DNA from: Pelagibacteraceae bacterium
Lineage (GTDB): Bacteria; Pseudomonadota; Alphaproteobacteria; HIMB59; GCA-002718135
Assembly: GCA_002717485.1 (NCBI GenBank)
Contig: PBDW01000006.1
Span: forward strand, 1 to 64,000
Direction of reading: 5' to 3'
DNA: 64,000 bases
Part shown: in pieces, positions 17,876-27,641 of the stretch
Layout of the letters: each line of letters opens with the position of its first letter
Numbering within the stretch: the first letter of the stretch is position 1
Program-made: the position numbers and the translations under genes
The notes under the pieces: model-generated
Seen by the model: the letters and a program-made list of their open reading frames with translations, nothing else
What the model was told of the DNA's origin: nothing
Databases searched by the model: none

Positions 17876-19186
17876 ATGAAGTTAAAGATTTATCCTGTAA
17901 ATAAGCCATTAAAGGGCGCCGTAAGAATACCTGGCGATAAATCAATATCTCATAGATCAATAATTATTTCTTCAATTTCAAATGGAGTTATAAAAATCTA
18001 TAATATTTTAGAATCTGATGATGTAAAAAAAACTATTCAAGTATTTAAGAGTTGCGGAGTAAATATTAAAAAAGACGGCAATAAAATGATTGTATATGGA
18101 AAAGGGCTTCATTCTCTAAAGAATTCTAAAAAAAAACTTTACCTTGGAAATTCAGGAACAAGTGCCCGTCTAATAATGGGAATATTATCGTTTCAAAATT
18201 TTAGTTATACTCTTCTTGGAGACAAGTCTTTATCAAGCAGGCCTATGGGCAGAATTATTAATCCCTTAAAAAAAATGGGAGCAAAAATTAAATCAAAAAA
18301 TAATAGATTACCTGTGAAAATTTTTGGAAAACAAAGTTTAATTCCAATAAAATATACATTGCCGATACCTTCAGCGCAGGTTAAATCTGGAATTTTACTA
18401 GCCGGATTGAGCGTCAGTGGAAGAACTGTGATTAAAGAAAAGATTCCTTCAAGAGATCATACTGAGATAATGCTTAAGAAATTTGGAGCAAAAATTAATA
18501 TAATAAAAAAGAATAAAACTAAATTAATCTCATTAAGAGGTGGGTTCGAATTAATACCAAAAAATATTACTGTTCCTGGGGACTTTTCATCAGCTGCTTT
18601 TTTAATTGTTGCAGCATTAATAATAAAAGATTCATTTTTAAAATTAAAAAATATAAATATAAACCCAATGAGAACTGGCTTGCTTAAAGCGCTTCGTTTA
18701 ATGGGAGGAAAAATAAGAGTAAAGAATATGAGAATTATTTCTGGAGAAAAGATTGCTGACATAGAAGTTAAGTATAGCAAACTAAATGGATGTAAATTGC
18801 ACTCAAAAAATGCCCCATTAATGATTGATGAATACCCTATTTTAGCAATAGCTGCATCACAAGCTGATTCAAAATCTAAATTTTATGGATTAAAAGAATT
18901 AACTGTAAAAGAAAGTAATAGGTTGTTAGAAATAAGTAATAATCTTAAAAAGTTTGGGATTATAAATGATATAAAAAACAATAATTTAACAATTACTCCC
19001 ACAAAAAATACTAAAGCAAGTATTGTTAAGATCAATTCAAAAGGTGATCATCGAATGGCAATGGCATTTGCAGTAATGGGTATGGTTAGCAGTATGGGGG
19101 CAGAGATTAGTGGAGCTGAATATATTAATACTAGTTTTCCTAATTTTAAAAAAATATTTAATTCTTTAGGAGCAAAAATCGTATAG
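17876..19186 (+). CDS. aroA: 3-phosphoshikimate 1-carboxyvinyltransferase (EPSP synthase)
   Basis: This 436-residue enzyme makes EPSP from shikimate-3-phosphate and PEP in aromatic amino acid synthesis. The motif PGDKSISHR is at 19-27 and GNSGTSARL at 91-99, with SSRPMGRIINPL and DHRMAMAFAVMG further on. The glycine in the NSGT segment is kept. It starts the aroA-cmk-rpsA-ihfB group conserved in proteobacteria. Its last codons contain an AGGAG that serves the overlapping cmk start. Confidence 0.97.
   Translation: MKLKIYPVNKPLKGAVRIPGDKSISHRSIIISSISNGVIKIYNILESDDVKKTIQVFKSCGVNIKKDGNKMIVYGKGLHSLKNSKKKLYLGNSGTSARLIMGILSFQNFSYTLLGDKSLSSRPMGRIINPLKKMGAKIKSKNNRLPVKIFGKQSLIPIKYTLPIPSAQVKSGILLAGLSVSGRTVIKEKIPSRDHTEIMLKKFGAKINIIKKNKTKLISLRGGFELIPKNITVPGDFSSAAFLIVAALIIKDSFLKLKNININPMRTGLLKALRLMGGKIRVKNMRIISGEKIADIEVKYSKLNGCKLHSKNAPLMIDEYPILAIAASQADSKSKFYGLKELTVKESNRLLEISNNLKKFGIINDIKNNNLTITPTKNTKASIVKINSKGDHRMAMAFAVMGMVSSMGAEISGAEYINTSFPNFKKIFNSLGAKIV
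19168..19185 (+). promoter_or_regulatory. cmk ribosome site with non-canonical AUA start
   Basis: AGGAG at 19168-19172 lies ten bases before the ATA at 19183-19185, which overlaps the aroA stop TAG. In the cmk frame, an in-frame TAA lies at 19159-19161 and no ATG, GTG or TTG occurs before 19279, which is past the P-loop. The AUA is the best-placed start codon. Assignment of the exact codon is inference. Confidence 0.6.
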
Positions 19187-19848
19187 TAAAACCTCTTATT
19201 GTTACAATAGACGGACCTGCCGCTTCAGGAAAAGGTACAATAGCAAAATATATTAAGAAAGAATTTGGTTTTTTTCATTTGGACTCGGGACTATTATATA
19301 GAAAATTGGCTGGAGAAATCCTGAGAAAAAAAATCAATATTAACAAAAGAGAGAATATAAAAAAATTTCTAAAGAAAATTAATAGCGTAAGTTTATTAAG
19401 TAATAAAAATTTAAGATCCCAAAAAATTTCTAAAATGTCTTCAGAGATAGCTCAAATTAGAGAAATAAGAATATTTGTTAATAGTAACCAACGTAAAATA
19501 GTAAAAGAAAATATTAAAAAATATAAAGGTTTTGTAATTGATGGAAGGGATATAGGATCAGTTGTGTTTAAAAACGCTTCAATAAAGCTATATATTGAAA
19601 CTAATCCAAAAATAAGAGCAAAAAGACGTCATAAAGAGTTGATTGATAGTGGTGAAAAGTCTATATACAGCGACGTTTTGAAAGAAATCAAATTGAGAGA
19701 TTATAAAGATAAAAATAGAAAATACTCACCACTAGTTATTCCCAAAAATTCTAGGGTGATACATAATTCAAGAAGAATATCAATTACCAACAATCTTGTA
19801 AAGAATCTAATATTAAGACATATGGAAAGTAATAATGAAATTGGATAA
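19183..19848 (+). CDS. cmk: Cytidylate kinase (non-ATG start)
   Basis: The protein (221 residues from the ATA at 19183) phosphorylates CMP and dCMP. The P-loop GPAASGKGT falls at 11-19, LDSGLLYRKLAG is the CMP-binding helix and DGRDIGSVVF is the conserved Asp-Gly-Arg segment. The first conventional start (TTG at 19279) would remove the P-loop, so it cannot be the true start. With AUA the N-terminus is VKPLIVTIDGPAASG, as expected for the family. It overlaps the aroA stop and its 3' end overlaps rpsA by 14 bases. A sequencing error at the start codon is the main alternative. Confidence 0.9.
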   Translation: MVKPLIVTIDGPAASGKGTIAKYIKKEFGFFHLDSGLLYRKLAGEILRKKININKRENIKKFLKKINSVSLLSNKNLRSQKISKMSSEIAQIREIRIFVNSNQRKIVKENIKKYKGFVIDGRDIGSVVFKNASIKLYIETNPKIRAKRRHKELIDSGEKSIYSDVLKEIKLRDYKDKNRKYSPLVIPKNSRVIHNSRRISITNNLVKNLILRHMESNNEIG

Positions 19849-21538
19849 CAATAAGGGTCAAAAAGAAATTTCCAACAACGAATTTGGTGAGCTGATAGAT
19901 TCTACATTTGAAATTAAAAGAAAATATGAAAAAAGAATCATAGAAGGCAATGTAATTTCTATACTAAAAGACAGCATATTGGTAGATGTCGGTTTAAAAA
20001 GTGAAGGTAGGATTCCAATTTCTGAATTTACAAGACCGGGACATGAGCCAGAAATGAGAGTGGGGGATAAGATTGAAGTATATCTTGATCAATTGGATGA
20101 CAGAAATGGCGAAGTAAGATTGTCAAGAGAAAAAGCAATTAAACAATCATCTTGGGAAAATTTACAGAACTCATTTACCAAAGGAGAAAAAATAGTTGGA
20201 ATTCCATTTAACAGGGTTAAGGGTGGTTTTTCAGTTGATTTGGATGGCGTGGTTGCTTTTTTACCTGGAAGCCAAATTGATGTTAAACCGATAAAAGATC
20301 CTAGAGAATTATTAAATAAGTCTCTCGAAATGGTGATTTTAAAAATGGATAAATTGAGAGGCAACATAGTTGTATCAAGAAAAGCAATTGTCGAAGAAGA
20401 AAGAAAAGAAGCAAGAGATGAGTTGATCTCAAGTATTAAGGAAGGCTCAAAAATAAAAGGAGTGGTAAAGAACCTTACAGACTATGGAGCATTCATAGAC
20501 TTAGGTGGAATGGATGGCTTAGTGCATATTACCGACATAACTTGGAATAAAATTAATCATCCGAGTGAATTCTTAAAAATTGGCGAGGAGATTGAGACAA
20601 TAGTTCTAAAATATACTGAAGACACAAAAAGATTAAGTTTGGGGATAAAACAACTTGAATCTGATCCTTGGGAAGGCGTAATAGATAAATACAAGGTAGG
20701 AAATAAATATCAGGGTAAGGTATCAAGCATAACTGATTATGGTGCTTTTGTATTATTTGAAAAAAATGTAGAAGGATTAATAGCCAATCAGGATCTTAGT
20801 TGGACTAAAAAGAATATACATGCTTCTAAGTTGCTAGAGATTGATCAATCAGTTGAGGTTCAGATTCTAGATATTGATACAAATAAAAGAAGGGTTAGTT
20901 TAGGCTTAAAACAATGTAAGGGTAATCCGTGGGATGAGATTAAAGAAAAATATAAAGTTGGAGATGTAATTGAATCCAAAATAGTAAATATAGTCGATTT
21001 TGGAGTATTTGTTAGAATTTCGGATGAAGTAGATGGGATGGTTCATATTTCAGATCTTTCATGGAATGATAATAATGAAAAAATATTGTCTTCGTTTGAA
21101 AAAGGACAGGATATAAAAACTAAAATTTTAGAAATAAATGCTGAAAAGGAAAGAATCAGTATGGGGATCAAACAGTTAGAAGAAAATCCAAATGAAAAAT
21201 TAAGAAAGAGCTATCCGTTAGATTCAATGATCACAGTTCAGGTTAAATCAATTCAAGAAAATGGGATAGAGGTTCAGGTTGCTGAAAGCATTAAAGGATT
21301 CATTAAAAAATCAAATTTGGCCATTGAGAAAGGTGACCAAAAACTGGAAAGATTCGCAGTTGGAGAGAAAGTGGACGTTGCAGTAATATCTTATGATGAA
21401 AAAGATGGGGCCTTAGGACTATCAATTAAAAGAAGAGAGGTTCTTGAAGAAAAAGAAGCTGTTTCAAAATTTGGCTCCAAAGACTCCGGAGCATCATTAG
21501 GAGATATTTTAGGAAAGGTTCTTGGAAAGAAAAAATAG
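19835..21538 (+). CDS. rpsA: Small ribosomal subunit protein bS1
   Basis: The 567-residue protein has six S1 OB-fold repeats, at about 34-100, 118-184, 205-273, 290-360, 377-447 and 464-533. Repeats 3-5 are the best conserved (for example TDYGAFIDLGGMDGLVHITD). S1 brings mRNA, especially with weak Shine-Dalgarno sites, to the 30S subunit. The cmk-rpsA-ihfB order is conserved across proteobacteria. Since many genes here lack a ribosome site, S1-assisted initiation is likely important (inference). Confidence 0.98.
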   Translation: MKLDNNKGQKEISNNEFGELIDSTFEIKRKYEKRIIEGNVISILKDSILVDVGLKSEGRIPISEFTRPGHEPEMRVGDKIEVYLDQLDDRNGEVRLSREKAIKQSSWENLQNSFTKGEKIVGIPFNRVKGGFSVDLDGVVAFLPGSQIDVKPIKDPRELLNKSLEMVILKMDKLRGNIVVSRKAIVEEERKEARDELISSIKEGSKIKGVVKNLTDYGAFIDLGGMDGLVHITDITWNKINHPSEFLKIGEEIETIVLKYTEDTKRLSLGIKQLESDPWEGVIDKYKVGNKYQGKVSSITDYGAFVLFEKNVEGLIANQDLSWTKKNIHASKLLEIDQSVEVQILDIDTNKRRVSLGLKQCKGNPWDEIKEKYKVGDVIESKIVNIVDFGVFVRISDEVDGMVHISDLSWNDNNEKILSSFEKGQDIKTKILEINAEKERISMGIKQLEENPNEKLRKSYPLDSMITVQVKSIQENGIEVQVAESIKGFIKKSNLAIEKGDQKLERFAVGEKVDVAVISYDEKDGALGLSIKRREVLEEKEAVSKFGSKDSGASLGDILGKVLGKKK

Positions 21539-21554
21539 AGAGTTTTAATATCCG

Positions 21555-21842
21555 ATGAAAAAATCAAATCTTATAAATAATTTAGGTAATAAGTTTAATA
21601 ACTTAAAACAAAGTGATGTTGAAAAGATAGTTAATATTTTTTTTGATAAGATTTCTAAATCTCTTGCTGAAAACAAGAGAATTGAAATTAGGGGGTTCGG
21701 AAGTTTTAAAGTTAAATTTAATAAGGCCAGATCAGCAAGAAATCCAAAAACAGGAGAAAATATTCAGGTCAACGAAAAGAAAAGTGTTCATTTCAAAATG
21801 GGTAAATTACTAAAACAGAGAATCAACCAAAAAGATGATTGA
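21555..21842 (+). CDS. ihfB: Integration host factor beta subunit (HU/IHF family)
   Basis: The 95-residue protein has the HU/IHF fold with IEIRGFGSFKVKFNKARSAR and the arm RNPKTGENIQV carrying the intercalating Pro. Its place after rpsA marks it as IHF-beta rather than HU. It bends DNA and forms a heterodimer with IHF-alpha, encoded elsewhere. The usual lapA-like gene between ihfB and the next genes is absent; pyrF follows at 12 bases. Confidence 0.93.
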   Translation: MKKSNLINNLGNKFNNLKQSDVEKIVNIFFDKISKSLAENKRIEIRGFGSFKVKFNKARSARNPKTGENIQVNEKKSVHFKMGKLLKQRINQKDD

Positions 21843-21854
21843 TAATAAAATTTA

Positions 21855-22547
21855 ATGTCAGATAAAAGTAAGATTATTTTAGCGCTTGACTTAGATGATA
21901 ATAATAAAATACAAAAGATAGTTTCTGAAGTTTCAAATGATATTTATGGAATCAAAATTGGTTACCAATATTTATTTAATTTTGGTATAAAAAAACTATC
22001 CTTTTTTAAGAAAAAAAAACTAAAAATTTTTTTTGATTTTAAATTACACGATATACCCAATACAGTATCAAGAGCTACTGAAGCTCTGGCAAGATTCAAG
22101 CCAGATATGATGACTGTTCATATTTCAGGCAGCGAATCAATGTTAAAATTTTCTAAAAAGTATTCAAAGAATATTAAGATTATAGGCGTTTCAGCATTAA
22201 CTAGTTTAAATAAAAAAGATATTACAAAAATATATAAAAGATCTAATGCAGAAAAACTTGTAAGAGATATGGTTAAAATTGCTATTAATGCAAAAATTGA
22301 TGGGATTGTTTGCAGTCCAAAAGAGATTAAATTAGTAAAAAAAATATCTAAGAACAAATTAACAATCATTACTCCTGGAATCAGGCCAAATAAAAATAAA
22401 GCAAAAAATGATGATCAAAAAAGATTCTTGTCGCCAAAAAGAGCAATTGAATTGGGGGCTGATTATATAGTTATAGGAAGACCTATACTTAATTCTAAAA
22501 ATCCTAAAAAATTGGTAAAATCAATAAATGAAGAAACAAAATTATAG
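21855..22547 (+). CDS. pyrF: Orotidine-5'-phosphate decarboxylase
   Basis: The 230-residue TIM-barrel enzyme makes UMP from OMP. The catalytic motif DFKLHDIPNT is at 61-70 and the C-terminal phosphate loop is GADYIVIGRPI. Its 3' end overlaps trpF by 20 bases, so the two are translationally linked. Nothing is missing from the active site. Confidence 0.97.
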   Translation: MSDKSKIILALDLDDNNKIQKIVSEVSNDIYGIKIGYQYLFNFGIKKLSFFKKKKLKIFFDFKLHDIPNTVSRATEALARFKPDMMTVHISGSESMLKFSKKYSKNIKIIGVSALTSLNKKDITKIYKRSNAEKLVRDMVKIAINAKIDGIVCSPKEIKLVKKISKNKLTIITPGIRPNKNKAKNDDQKRFLSPKRAIELGADYIVIGRPILNSKNPKKLVKSINEETKL

Positions 22548-23199
22548 TGAATTATTAGATCTTAAAATATGCGGCATTAATGATATTGATACTATTAATT
22601 TTTTAATTACTAACCCCGTTAAATATTTTGGATTGATCTTTTATAAAAAGAGTCCGAGATATGTCTCGCCAGATCAGGCAAAAGAGTTGATTGAGATATC
22701 AAAAAATTCAAAAATTAATGCTGTAGGTGTATTTGTAGATTTTGATATAACAAAATTACAAGAGTACATAGATAGCTTAGGACTAAAATATATTCAGCTA
22801 CATGGTAATGAGGATAATTCATTTATAAATAAACTTAAAAATAAAATAGATGTAAACGTAATCAAAGTTATTAGAATAGAGGACAGAAAGGATCTGAATA
22901 TTATAAATGACTACCCTGATGCTGACTATCTTCTTTTTGACTACAAATCAAAAAAACATGATCTTCCTGGAGGGAATGCTAAAACTTTTGATTGGAATAA
23001 ATTAAAAAATATTAATATTTCAAAAAAGTGGTTTTTATCTGGGGGTATTAATTATAATAATATTAAAAATGCACTAGAAATATTAAATCCTTATGGTATC
23101 GATATATCTTCAGGTGTAGAAGATAGTCCTGGGGTAAAAAATAAAGAAAAAATAAAAAAAATTATAGAAATTTTAAATAACAATAATGAGCATAAATAA
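22528..23199 (+). CDS. trpF: Phosphoribosylanthranilate isomerase
   Basis: The 223-residue TIM barrel converts PRA to CdRP in tryptophan synthesis. KICGI (13-17) holds the catalytic Cys, IQLHGNED the conserved His region, and [10 protein letters not shown] and [15 protein letters not shown] the phosphate-binding loops. It starts inside the end of pyrF. An earlier start is not needed because the barrel begins at LDLKICG. It leads the trpF-trpB-trpA set. Confidence 0.96.
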   Translation: MKKQNYSELLDLKICGINDIDTINFLITNPVKYFGLIFYKKSPRYVSPDQAKELIEISKNSKINAVGVFVDFDITKLQEYIDSLGLKYIQLHGNEDNSFINKLKNKIDVNVIKVIRIEDRKDLNIINDYPDADYLLFDYKSKKHDLPGGNAKTFDWNKLKNINISKKWFLSGGINYNNIKNALEILNPYGIDISSGVEDSPGVKNKEKIKKIIEILNNNNEHK

Positions 23200-24403
23200 A
23201 AATTATAAAAATTGGCCTGATAATAAAGGGTATTTTGGTAAATTTGGAGGAAGATACGTTGCAGAAACGCTAATGCCATTAATCTTAGAAGTTGAAAAAA
23301 ACTATAACAAGTTAAAGGGCAACAAAAGCTTTATTAAAGAATTTAATTATTATGCAGAAAATTATATTGGTAGACCGAGCCCACTTTATTTTGCAGAAAG
23401 AATAACGAAGGACTTAAATGGTCCAAAAATTTACTTCAAACGTGACGAGTTAAATCACACAGGTGCGCACAAAATTAATAATTGTCTTGGTCAAATATTA
23501 TTAGCAAAGAAAATGAAAAAAAAGAGAATAATTGCTGAAACAGGAGCAGGTCAGCACGGTGTAGCTGTTGCAACAGTCTGTGCTCTATTTAATTTACCTT
23601 GTATTGTCTATATGGGGGAAAAAGATATAGAAAGACAGTCGCCGAATGTTTTTAGAATGAAATTACTTGGCGCTGAGGTTAGATCAGTAAATTCGGGATC
23701 AAAATCCTTAAAAGATGCAATGAATGAAGCATTAAGAGATTGGGTTACTAACGTAAAAGATACTTTTTATATTATCGGGACCGTGGCAGGACCACACCCT
23801 TATCCATCGATGGTTAGAGATTTCCAATCTATAATTGGCAAAGAGGTTAGAAAACAAATATTAAAAGCTGAAAAAAGACTGCCTGATATATTAATTGCAT
23901 GCATAGGAGGTGGATCAAATGCACTAGGTTTATTCTATGAATTTCTAAATGAAAAAAGAATTAAGATGATTGCCGTAGAAGCTGCGGGATATGGGATAAA
24001 TACCAATAAACATGCGGCTAGTTTATCAGGAGGAAGGGCCGGCATACTACATGGGAATAAAACATATTTGCTACAATCAAAGTCTGGACAAATCAAAGAG
24101 GCTCATTCTATTTCTGCTGGCTTAGATTATCCTGGTATTGGTCCGGAGCATTCTTTTTTATTTGAAAATAAAAGAATTAAATATGTATCAGCTACTGACA
24201 AAGAAGCATTAGATGCTTTCAAATATTGCAGCAAATTAGAAGGGATAATACCAGCATTAGAACCATCACATGCCCTAGCTTATTTAATAAAAATTGCACC
24301 AAAACTTAAAAAAGACAAAATTGTAGTTATGAATATGTGCGGAAGAGGCGACAAGGATATATTTACCGTTGCTGAAAAATTAAATGTAAAAATCAATGAA
24401 TAA
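23186..24403 (+). CDS. trpB: Tryptophan synthase beta chain
   Basis: The 405-residue PLP enzyme joins indole and serine. The PLP lysine is K96 in [10 protein letters not shown], the serine-binding loop is [10 protein letters not shown], and the phosphate site GGGSNALG follows. It forms the alpha2-beta2 channel complex with TrpA just downstream. Overlaps with trpF (14 bases) and trpA (8 bases) show tight coupling. Confidence 0.98.
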   Translation: MSINKNYKNWPDNKGYFGKFGGRYVAETLMPLILEVEKNYNKLKGNKSFIKEFNYYAENYIGRPSPLYFAERITKDLNGPKIYFKRDELNHTGAHKINNCLGQILLAKKMKKKRIIAETGAGQHGVAVATVCALFNLPCIVYMGEKDIERQSPNVFRMKLLGAEVRSVNSGSKSLKDAMNEALRDWVTNVKDTFYIIGTVAGPHPYPSMVRDFQSIIGKEVRKQILKAEKRLPDILIACIGGGSNALGLFYEFLNEKRIKMIAVEAAGYGINTNKHAASLSGGRAGILHGNKTYLLQSKSGQIKEAHSISAGLDYPGIGPEHSFLFENKRIKYVSATDKEALDAFKYCSKLEGIIPALEPSHALAYLIKIAPKLKKDKIVVMNMCGRGDKDIFTVAEKLNVKINE

Positions 24404-25187
24404 AAGAATCAGGAATAAATTTCTAACCAAATCAAAAAAGCTTATTACTTTTGTAACTGCTGGCGATCCTGATATTAACACCTCCCTTAAGATTATGAAA
24501 AATCTTCCAATTTATGGTTCAGATATAATTGAGTTGGGTATGCCTTTTTCAGATCCTATGGCTGACGGACCAACTATCCAAATGTCTAGTCAAAGAGCAA
24601 TAAAGAATAATGTAGATTTGAATAAAATTTTCTATATGGCAAAACAATTTAGAAAAAATAATAAAACTACTCCAATTATTCTTATGGGATATTACAACCC
24701 AATATATAATTATGGAAATAAGAAATTTATTAATAAATGTGCAGAATCAGGCATCGATGGATTAATAATTGTAGATCTTCAACCTGAATTTGATCAGGAG
24801 CTATATAATTTATCATCAAAAAAAAACATAGAATTTATACGTTTAATTACTCCAACAACAAACAACACTAGATTAAATAATATTCTTCCTAAAGCTGGGG
24901 GGTTTTTATATTACGTATCAATTACTGGAATAACAGGACAAAATTCAGCAAATTTAAATACTCTGAAAAAATCTATAAAAGAGTTAAAGATCAGAACAAA
25001 AATACCGATCTGTGTTGGGTTTGGAATAAAATCGCCAAAACAGGCCGGTCTAATATCTAAGTTCGTAGATGGGGTAATCGTAGGTTCATCAATAGTAAAA
25101 ATTATTGAAAAAAACAGTTCTAAAAAAATAATAATAAAAAAAATTAATAATTTTGTAAATTCACTTTCAAAGGCAATAAATAAATGA
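24396..25187 (+). CDS. trpA: Tryptophan synthase alpha chain
   Basis: The 263-residue TIM barrel cleaves indole-3-glycerol phosphate. The catalytic Glu is E46 in [16 protein letters not shown], with Asp at 57. [11 protein letters not shown] and [10 protein letters not shown] form the phosphate site. It overlaps trpB upstream and accD downstream. No trp leader peptide precedes the group, so attenuation at this locus looks absent. Confidence 0.98.
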   Translation: MNKRIRNKFLTKSKKLITFVTAGDPDINTSLKIMKNLPIYGSDIIELGMPFSDPMADGPTIQMSSQRAIKNNVDLNKIFYMAKQFRKNNKTTPIILMGYYNPIYNYGNKKFINKCAESGIDGLIIVDLQPEFDQELYNLSSKKNIEFIRLITPTTNNTRLNNILPKAGGFLYYVSITGITGQNSANLNTLKKSIKELKIRTKIPICVGFGIKSPKQAGLISKFVDGVIVGSSIVKIIEKNSSKKIIIKKINNFVNSLSKAINK

Positions 25188-26035
25188 ATTGGCTAACTGA
25201 TTTTGTTAAACCAAAAATTAAAGCGTTGGTTGGAAGAAAAGATGTGCCCGAGAACTTATGGACAACTTGCCCTACGTGTGCAAATATGATTCACCATAAG
25301 GATATGTTACAAAATCTTAACGTATGCAATAATTGTAATCATCATTTTAAATTAAACCCAGAGACACGACTTGAAATTATTTTTAAGAAAGAAAATTATG
25401 ATTTTATAGAAATAAAATCACCTTCTGATGATCCTCTTAAATTCAAAGATAAAATTAAATATTCTGATCGATTAAAAACTTATAGAAAAAAAACCAATTT
25501 TAATGACGCATATATTCTAGCTTCAGGAAATTTAGATAATGAAAAAATTTTAGTTGGAATACTAAATTTTGATTTTATGGGAGGCTCTATGGGAAGAGCT
25601 GTAGGCAGCGGCATAGTCCAGTCAGTTGAGAAATCTATTAAGGAAAAAATCCCTTTAGTGATCTTTTCTGCATCAGGTGGTGCCAGAATGCAGGAAGGCA
25701 TAGTAAGTCTAATGCAAATGCCGCGAACGGTAGCTGCGATAGAGAAATTAAGTAAGTATAAAATTCCATATATAGTTGTCCTTACTGACCCAACAACAGG
25801 TGGCGTTACTGCATCTTTCGCAATGTTAGGAGACGTAACAATAGCAGAATCTGGTTCAACGATAGGGTTTGCTGGAAAAAAAGTAATACAAGACACAATT
25901 AGAGAAGAACTACCTAAAGATTTCCAAAAAGCTGAGTATTTAGAAAAACATGGAATGGTGGACATGGTTGTGGATAGAAAGGAATTAAAAAATACATTAT
26001 CATCAATAATTAAACATTTAAAAAATAATCAATGA
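25184..26035 (+). CDS. accD: Acetyl-CoA carboxylase carboxyltransferase beta subunit
   Basis: The 283-residue protein has an N-terminal zinc ribbon with C29, C32, C48 and C51 and a crotonase-fold carboxyltransferase domain with SASGGARMQEG and TTGGVTASFAMLGD. With AccA (elsewhere) it moves CO2 from carboxybiotin to acetyl-CoA in fatty acid synthesis. trpA-accD-folC is the standard proteobacterial neighbourhood; it overlaps both partners by 4 bases. Confidence 0.98.
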   Translation: MNWLTDFVKPKIKALVGRKDVPENLWTTCPTCANMIHHKDMLQNLNVCNNCNHHFKLNPETRLEIIFKKENYDFIEIKSPSDDPLKFKDKIKYSDRLKTYRKKTNFNDAYILASGNLDNEKILVGILNFDFMGGSMGRAVGSGIVQSVEKSIKEKIPLVIFSASGGARMQEGIVSLMQMPRTVAAIEKLSKYKIPYIVVLTDPTTGGVTASFAMLGDVTIAESGSTIGFAGKKVIQDTIREELPKDFQKAEYLEKHGMVDMVVDRKELKNTLSSIIKHLKNNQ

Positions 26036-27321
26036 AAAAATTGGATGTTCTAATAAAGACATTACAAAAACTTCATCCAAAATATATTGACCTATCATTG
26101 GTAAGAATAAATAGGCTTTTATATGATCTCGGCAACCCTCATTTAAATTTGCCTCCATGCATACATATAGCAGGCACTAATGGTAAGGGTTCAATTTTAA
26201 GTTTTATAAAAAATATTATGATTAGCTCTAATTATAAGGTGCATGCATACACTTCACCACATTTAGAAAATATAAATGAAAGGTTTTTTGTATCCAACAA
26301 AATTATATCAAATAAAAAACTTTATGAAACACTAAAATATGTAAGAAAGGTTAATAGAAACAGGTCAATAACATTTTTTGAAATTACAACGGCAGCAGCA
26401 TTCCTCTTATTTAGTAAAAACCCAGCAGATATTTTAATTTTAGAAACAGGGCTTGGTGGCAGGCTTGATGCAACAAATGTAATAAAAGAATCTATAATAT
26501 CAATCATTACTCCAATAGGTCTAGATCATCAAGAATATCTTGGGCATAAAATAAATAAAATTACCAAAGAAAAGTTAGGGATTATTAAGCCTTCATCAAA
26601 AATAATTTGTTCAAAACAAAATATTAATGTTAAAAATAATATAGTAAAATTCGCAAAAATAAATGGAAATGAAATAATTTCGTATGGAACGGATTGGAAA
26701 GTTTCAAAGATAAATAAAAAGAGTTTTAATTTAAAATATAAAGATCATACTTCTAGATACCCTATCCCTTCACTTATTGGAAATCATCAAATATATAACT
26801 CTTCAACGGCAATTGTTACTATAAATACTCTGAAAAAAATGGGCTATAAATTAAATAAAATTAATATTTTAGATGGCCTAAAAAAAACAACCTGGCCTGG
26901 AAGATTGGAAAAGGTAAGGCATAAAAATCCAAAAATATATCTTGATGGAGCTCATAACATTGAAGGCGCGAAAACATTGAGAAAGCATATTAGGAGTTCA
27001 GGTGTAAAAACATGGGTTATCCTAGGAATGTTAAAAACAAAAGATATAAAAGGTTATTTAAAAATAATTAATAGTGGTATTGCGGGAATTAGTGCAATCA
27101 GCATACCGTATGAAAAAAATTCACTAAGTGCATTAGAAATAAAATTGATTTGTGATGAACTTAATATTATGTGCATACCTGAAAAAAATGTATTAGCAGC
27201 TATCAAAAATATTGTTAAAAAACAAAGTGCTGAAGAAATCTTAATAACAGGTTCATTGTATTTAATTGGCAGGGAAAGAAAAAAAATTTTAAGAAATTAT
27301 AGAATCAATCCAGCTATTTAA
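26032..27321 (+). CDS. folC: Folylpolyglutamate / dihydrofolate synthase
   Basis: The 429-residue Mur-ligase-like enzyme adds glutamate to folates and may make dihydrofolate. The ATP loop HIAGTNGKGS spans 45-54, LETGLGGRLDATN is the family signature, and YLDGAHNIEGAKTL closes the ligase site. It is last in the pyrF-trp-accD run. Its final 33 bases overlap the convergent trxA, leaving no room for a terminator. Confidence 0.97.
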   Translation: MKKLDVLIKTLQKLHPKYIDLSLVRINRLLYDLGNPHLNLPPCIHIAGTNGKGSILSFIKNIMISSNYKVHAYTSPHLENINERFFVSNKIISNKKLYETLKYVRKVNRNRSITFFEITTAAAFLLFSKNPADILILETGLGGRLDATNVIKESIISIITPIGLDHQEYLGHKINKITKEKLGIIKPSSKIICSKQNINVKNNIVKFAKINGNEIISYGTDWKVSKINKKSFNLKYKDHTSRYPIPSLIGNHQIYNSSTAIVTINTLKKMGYKLNKINILDGLKKTTWPGRLEKVRHKNPKIYLDGAHNIEGAKTLRKHIRSSGVKTWVILGMLKTKDIKGYLKIINSGIAGISAISIPYEKNSLSALEIKLICDELNIMCIPEKNVLAAIKNIVKKQSAEEILITGSLYLIGRERKKILRNYRINPAI

Positions 27322-27612
27322 AGCACTCTTTGGTAAGCTGCCAACCTTGGTATCAACTAATTTTCCCTTATTAAACATCATTAAGGTCGGAATGCCTCTA
27401 ACACCATATTTAGAAGGAGTTTCAGGATTCTCATCAATATTAACTTTTGCGATTATTATATCTTCTTTTTTTTCTTCAGATATTTCATCCAAAATTGGTC
27501 CAATTTGCTTGCACGGGCCGCACCATTCAGCCCAAAAATCTACCAAAATTGGCTTTTGTGATGCAACTATTTCATCTTCAAAATTTACATCTGTGAGTTT
27601 TAATGTGGACAT
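27289..27612 (-). CDS. trxA: Thioredoxin
   Basis: The 107-residue protein has the WCGPC active site with C31 and C34, the cis-Pro segment GIPTLMMF, and normal length. It reduces disulfides, including those of the ribonucleotide reductase encoded nearby. In many alphaproteobacteria addB and addA lie between the murU-like gene and trxA; here only 29 bases separate them. Confidence 0.98.
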   Translation of the reverse strand: MSTLKLTDVNFEDEIVASQKPILVDFWAEWCGPCKQIGPILDEISEEKKEDIIIAKVNIDENPETPSKYGVRGIPTLMMFNKGKLVDTKVGSLPKSALNSWIDSIIS

Positions 27613-27641
27613 ACTTTATTAATACTTAATATACTTTTGTT

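Noticed and set aside
25480-25965. 161-codon frame on the minus strand inside accD
   Set aside because: It is antisense to conserved accD codons, with no ribosome site or family match.
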